Position numbers and translations under genes: made by a program
Part shown: positions 5,205 to 6,797 of the stretch, one piece after another
Layout of the letters: each line of letters starts with the position of its first letter
Position numbering within the stretch: the first letter of the stretch is position 1
Assembly: GCA_023484185.1 (NCBI GenBank)
Contig: JAMDBC010000013.1
Span: 1,263-8,059, forward strand
DNA from: Chloroflexota bacterium
GTDB lineage: Bacteria > Chloroflexota > Anaerolineae > Anaerolineales > Villigracilaceae
Length of the DNA: 6,797 nt
Direction: 5' to 3'
The notes under the pieces: generated by a model
Databases searched by the model: none
Seen by the model: only the letters and a program-made list of their open reading frames with translations
Told to the model about the DNA's origin: nothing

Positions 5205-5210
5205 TATACT
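5202..5210 (+). promoter_or_regulatory. Extended -10 promoter-like element
   Basis: TGATATACT is a TGn-TATACT extended -10, the same hexamer as at hicBA. No good -35 is seen. It overlaps the stop codon of the decayed gene and points toward a 330-base gene-free stretch that ends at a strong terminator. Confidence 0.4.
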
Positions 5211-5534
5211 CCCGTCCTGTTTGCGGATCCCAGTATCAGTATGAACTCAAATGGGAAAAGCAAATTCAGCAAATCCAAGATTAAAGCCTTGTCATTGGAA
5301 TGAAGATTCATGATTGCAAAATGGCAAAGCCTTTCGCATGAAATGAGCGCACCAAGCTTGAAATCGATCCTTTATTTTTGGCCCCTCGCTTTGACAGCCA
5401 TTTCCTGATTTACTGAACAATCAAATAGAGATTCAACCAGTCCAAGGAGAATATCTTTCTCCCTTGAAGCTGTTTGAATCCAACCCGACGCTCGTGCATG
5501 ACGCCGAATCACCATGAGTTGTCAGGGTCGGTGC
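5211..5534. other. Gene-free stretch, possible untranslated RNA or gene remnant
   Basis: Only tiny open frames occur (ATG 5241, 20 codons; ATG 5310, 32 codons), neither with a Shine-Dalgarno. Coding-like runs appear in two further frames, for example KLEIDPLFLAPRFDSHFLIY (about 5354-5413) and EIQPVQGEYLSPLKLFES (about 5416-5469), broken by stops, so a decayed gene is possible. A small hairpin CAAGGAGAA (5443-5451) / TTCTCCCTTG (5457-5466) has one bulged base. Nothing else can be named. Confidence 0.35.
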
Positions 5535-5576
5535 AAGTAAAGATACAGTCCCTGTATGCTTTACTTATGTTTTTTC
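5535..5576 (+). terminator. Strong intrinsic terminator upstream of the glycosyltransferase
   Basis: AAGTAAAGATACAG (5535-5548) pairs with CTGTAT-G-CTTTACTT (5552-5566), a 14-bp stem with one bulged G and a TCC loop, followed by ATGTTTTTT. No intact + strand gene lies before it. It either ends a short RNA begun near 5217 or serves as a leader attenuator of the gene at 5677. Confidence 0.8.
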
Positions 5577-5615
5577 GCCACCATCTCACAGGGTTTCCCT
5601 ATAGAGAAAACGCAT

Positions 5616-5635
5616 CCCGTCAAAGATCTGACGGG
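5616..5635 (+). other. Hairpin in the glycosyltransferase leader
   Basis: CCCGTCA (5616-5622) and TGACGGG (5629-5635) form a perfect 7-bp stem with a six-base loop about 40 bases before the start codon. No T tract follows, so it is not a terminator. I could not match it, or its flanks, to a known riboswitch class. Confidence 0.5.
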
Positions 5636-5676
5636 GCAGCGGTCGTTAAGTTTTGCATAAAGCAGGAGCAGAGTAT

Positions 5677-6797
5677 ATGGATTTCATCGGACTTTGGAAG
5701 TTGTTCAAATTTTTGGGCAGTTCCCTCGGGGTGATTCTTCAAATCCCCGCCTGGGGCTTCTTCTTCTATTATCTTTTCATTTCGCTGGCAGGCTGGTTCC
5801 GCCGCAAGGAACCGAACATGGACCAGTTCCCGGTCACGCACCGATTCGCATTGATCGTGCCCTCCCATAATGAGGAAAAAGTCGTAGGAAAGATCATCTC
5901 GAATCTGAAGTCCTTGCAATATCCGCGCGAGTTGTACGATATCTTTGTGATCGCAGATAACAGCACAGACAACACTGCGCGGGTGGCCAAAGAGCTTGGC
6001 GCGATCGTCATGCAGCGGGTCGATCATGTTAAAAAAGGGAAGGGTCATTCCCTTGAATGGATGTTCAATAAACTATTTCAAATGGAAACAAAATATGATG
6101 CAGTCTGCATTTTTGATGCAGACAACCTGGTATCCGCCAATTTCCTGATGGAGATGAACAAACATTTGTCCATGGGACATAAAGTGGTGCAGGGCTATCT
6201 CGACAGCAAGAACCCCTTCGATTCATGGGTCTCGGCCAACAACTCGATCGCCTTCTGGATCGGCAACCGCATGTTCCAATTACCCAGATATTATCTCGGC
6301 CTGAGCTGCGTTCTGGGCGGGACCGGAATGATGATCGCGACCGAGACCCTGCAAAAAATCGGCTGGGGTGCCACCTGCCTGACCGAGGATTTGGAATTCA
6401 CTGTCAAGGTGGCTTTGCAGGGCATGAAGGTCTATTGGGCGCATGATGCGGTTATTTATGATGAAAAACCATTGACCATGCAGCAATCTTTCCACCAACG
6501 TGTGCGTTGGATGCAGGGACAGGCGGATGTCATTGCACGCTTTCTAAAGCCGCTGGTGCTTCAGGCTATAAGGAGCCGCGACATGGTTGCCTTTGATCTG
6601 ACGGTGTACCTTATTCAGCCCATCATCATCGTGATTAATTTTTTCTGCCTGGTCATGGGTGTATTCTTTTTGGTCGTCAGCCCTCAACCAATGACCGGCA
6701 GCACAGTCGACTTGCTTACCATCTTCTTTATCGGTCTGTTGTATATCAATGTGATCTTCCTGATCTTGGAACAGCACTATTCTTTAAAAACCGTTTT
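5677..6797 (+). CDS. Membrane GT2 glycosyltransferase (processive type), 5' part
   Basis: The first 373 residues are present; the gene runs past the window edge. An N-terminal membrane segment (~15-40) is followed by a cytoplasmic GT-A domain: ALIVPSHNEE (58-67) and ADNSTDNT (93-100) bind the nucleotide, DAD (147-149) is the metal-binding DxD, TED (236-238) carries the catalytic base, and QRVRW (274-278) is the QxxRW motif of processive enzymes such as cellulose, hyaluronan and poly-N-acetylglucosamine synthases. Two hydrophobic spans follow (~301-332 and ~340-362). It probably transfers sugars from a nucleotide-sugar to an extracellular polysaccharide or glycolipid; the sugar cannot be told. 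The start is set by AGGAG (5664-5668) eight bases upstream. A strong terminator and a further hairpin sit in the upstream region, suggesting leader control. No PilZ or partner gene is within the window. Confidence 0.9.
   Translation, partial: MDFIGLWKLFKFLGSSLGVILQIPAWGFFFYYLFISLAGWFRRKEPNMDQFPVTHRFALIVPSHNEEKVVGKIISNLKSLQYPRELYDIFVIADNSTDNTARVAKELGAIVMQRVDHVKKGKGHSLEWMFNKLFQMETKYDAVCIFDADNLVSANFLMEMNKHLSMGHKVVQGYLDSKNPFDSWVSANNSIAFWIGNRMFQLPRYYLGLSCVLGGTGMMIATETLQKIGWGATCLTEDLEFTVKVALQGMKVYWAHDAVIYDEKPLTMQQSFHQRVRWMQGQADVIARFLKPLVLQAIRSRDMVAFDLTVYLIQPIIIVINFFCLVMGVFFLVVSPQPMTGSTVDLLTIFFIGLLYINVIFLILEQHYSLKTV

Noticed and set aside
5474..5734. An 86-codon + strand open frame before the glycosyltransferase
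   Set aside because: It runs through a strong terminator and overlaps the glycosyltransferase start in another frame, with no domain or ribosome site.
5620..6048. A 142-codon open frame on the - strand
   Set aside because: It is antisense to the catalytic domain of the glycosyltransferase and shows no motif.

Overview
The window looks like a genome fragment from a member of the Chloroflexota, most likely class Anaerolineae. This is an inference from roughly 50% GC, the EttA sequence, the Asp-box propeller protein and the G/C-rich interspersed hairpins; no rRNA or other marker is present to confirm it. No complete insertion sequence, tRNA, rRNA or CRISPR array is visible.

Layout. Positions 1-858 hold the 3' part of an Asp-box (BNR) beta-propeller gene on the + strand. 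It converges on ettA (- strand, about 967-2651), an ABC-F translation factor whose last ~25 codons are knocked out of frame by a short insertion that copies, in inverted form, the sequence just downstream. Upstream of ettA is a divergent hicB-hicA toxin-antitoxin operon (2725-3185) with its own extended -10 promoter and a strong terminator. Next comes a second, truncated copy of the ettA 5' end (3239-3436, - strand), a zinc-ribbon gene (3607-3864, - strand), and a third, shorter copy of the ettA start (3884-3931). hicBA and the zinc-ribbon gene therefore each lie between direct copies of the ettA leader.

The right half holds an intergenic stretch with two G/C-rich hairpins (3951-4390), a solitary DUF559 endonuclease-like gene (4391-4765), two adjoining hairpins, a decayed unrecognised gene in at least two frames (about 4870-5204), a 470-base gene-free stretch carrying a promoter-like element and a strong intrinsic terminator, and finally the first 373 codons of a membrane GT2 glycosyltransferase (5677 to the window edge).

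The genes do not form one pathway. The window reads as an accessory, rearranged region with housekeeping ettA at its left. The two most notable points are the triplicated ettA leader around small cargo genes, and a shared start architecture (TAAAAT, exactly 9 bases, ATG) at all three ettA leaders and at the DUF559 gene, which predicts nearly leaderless mRNAs.
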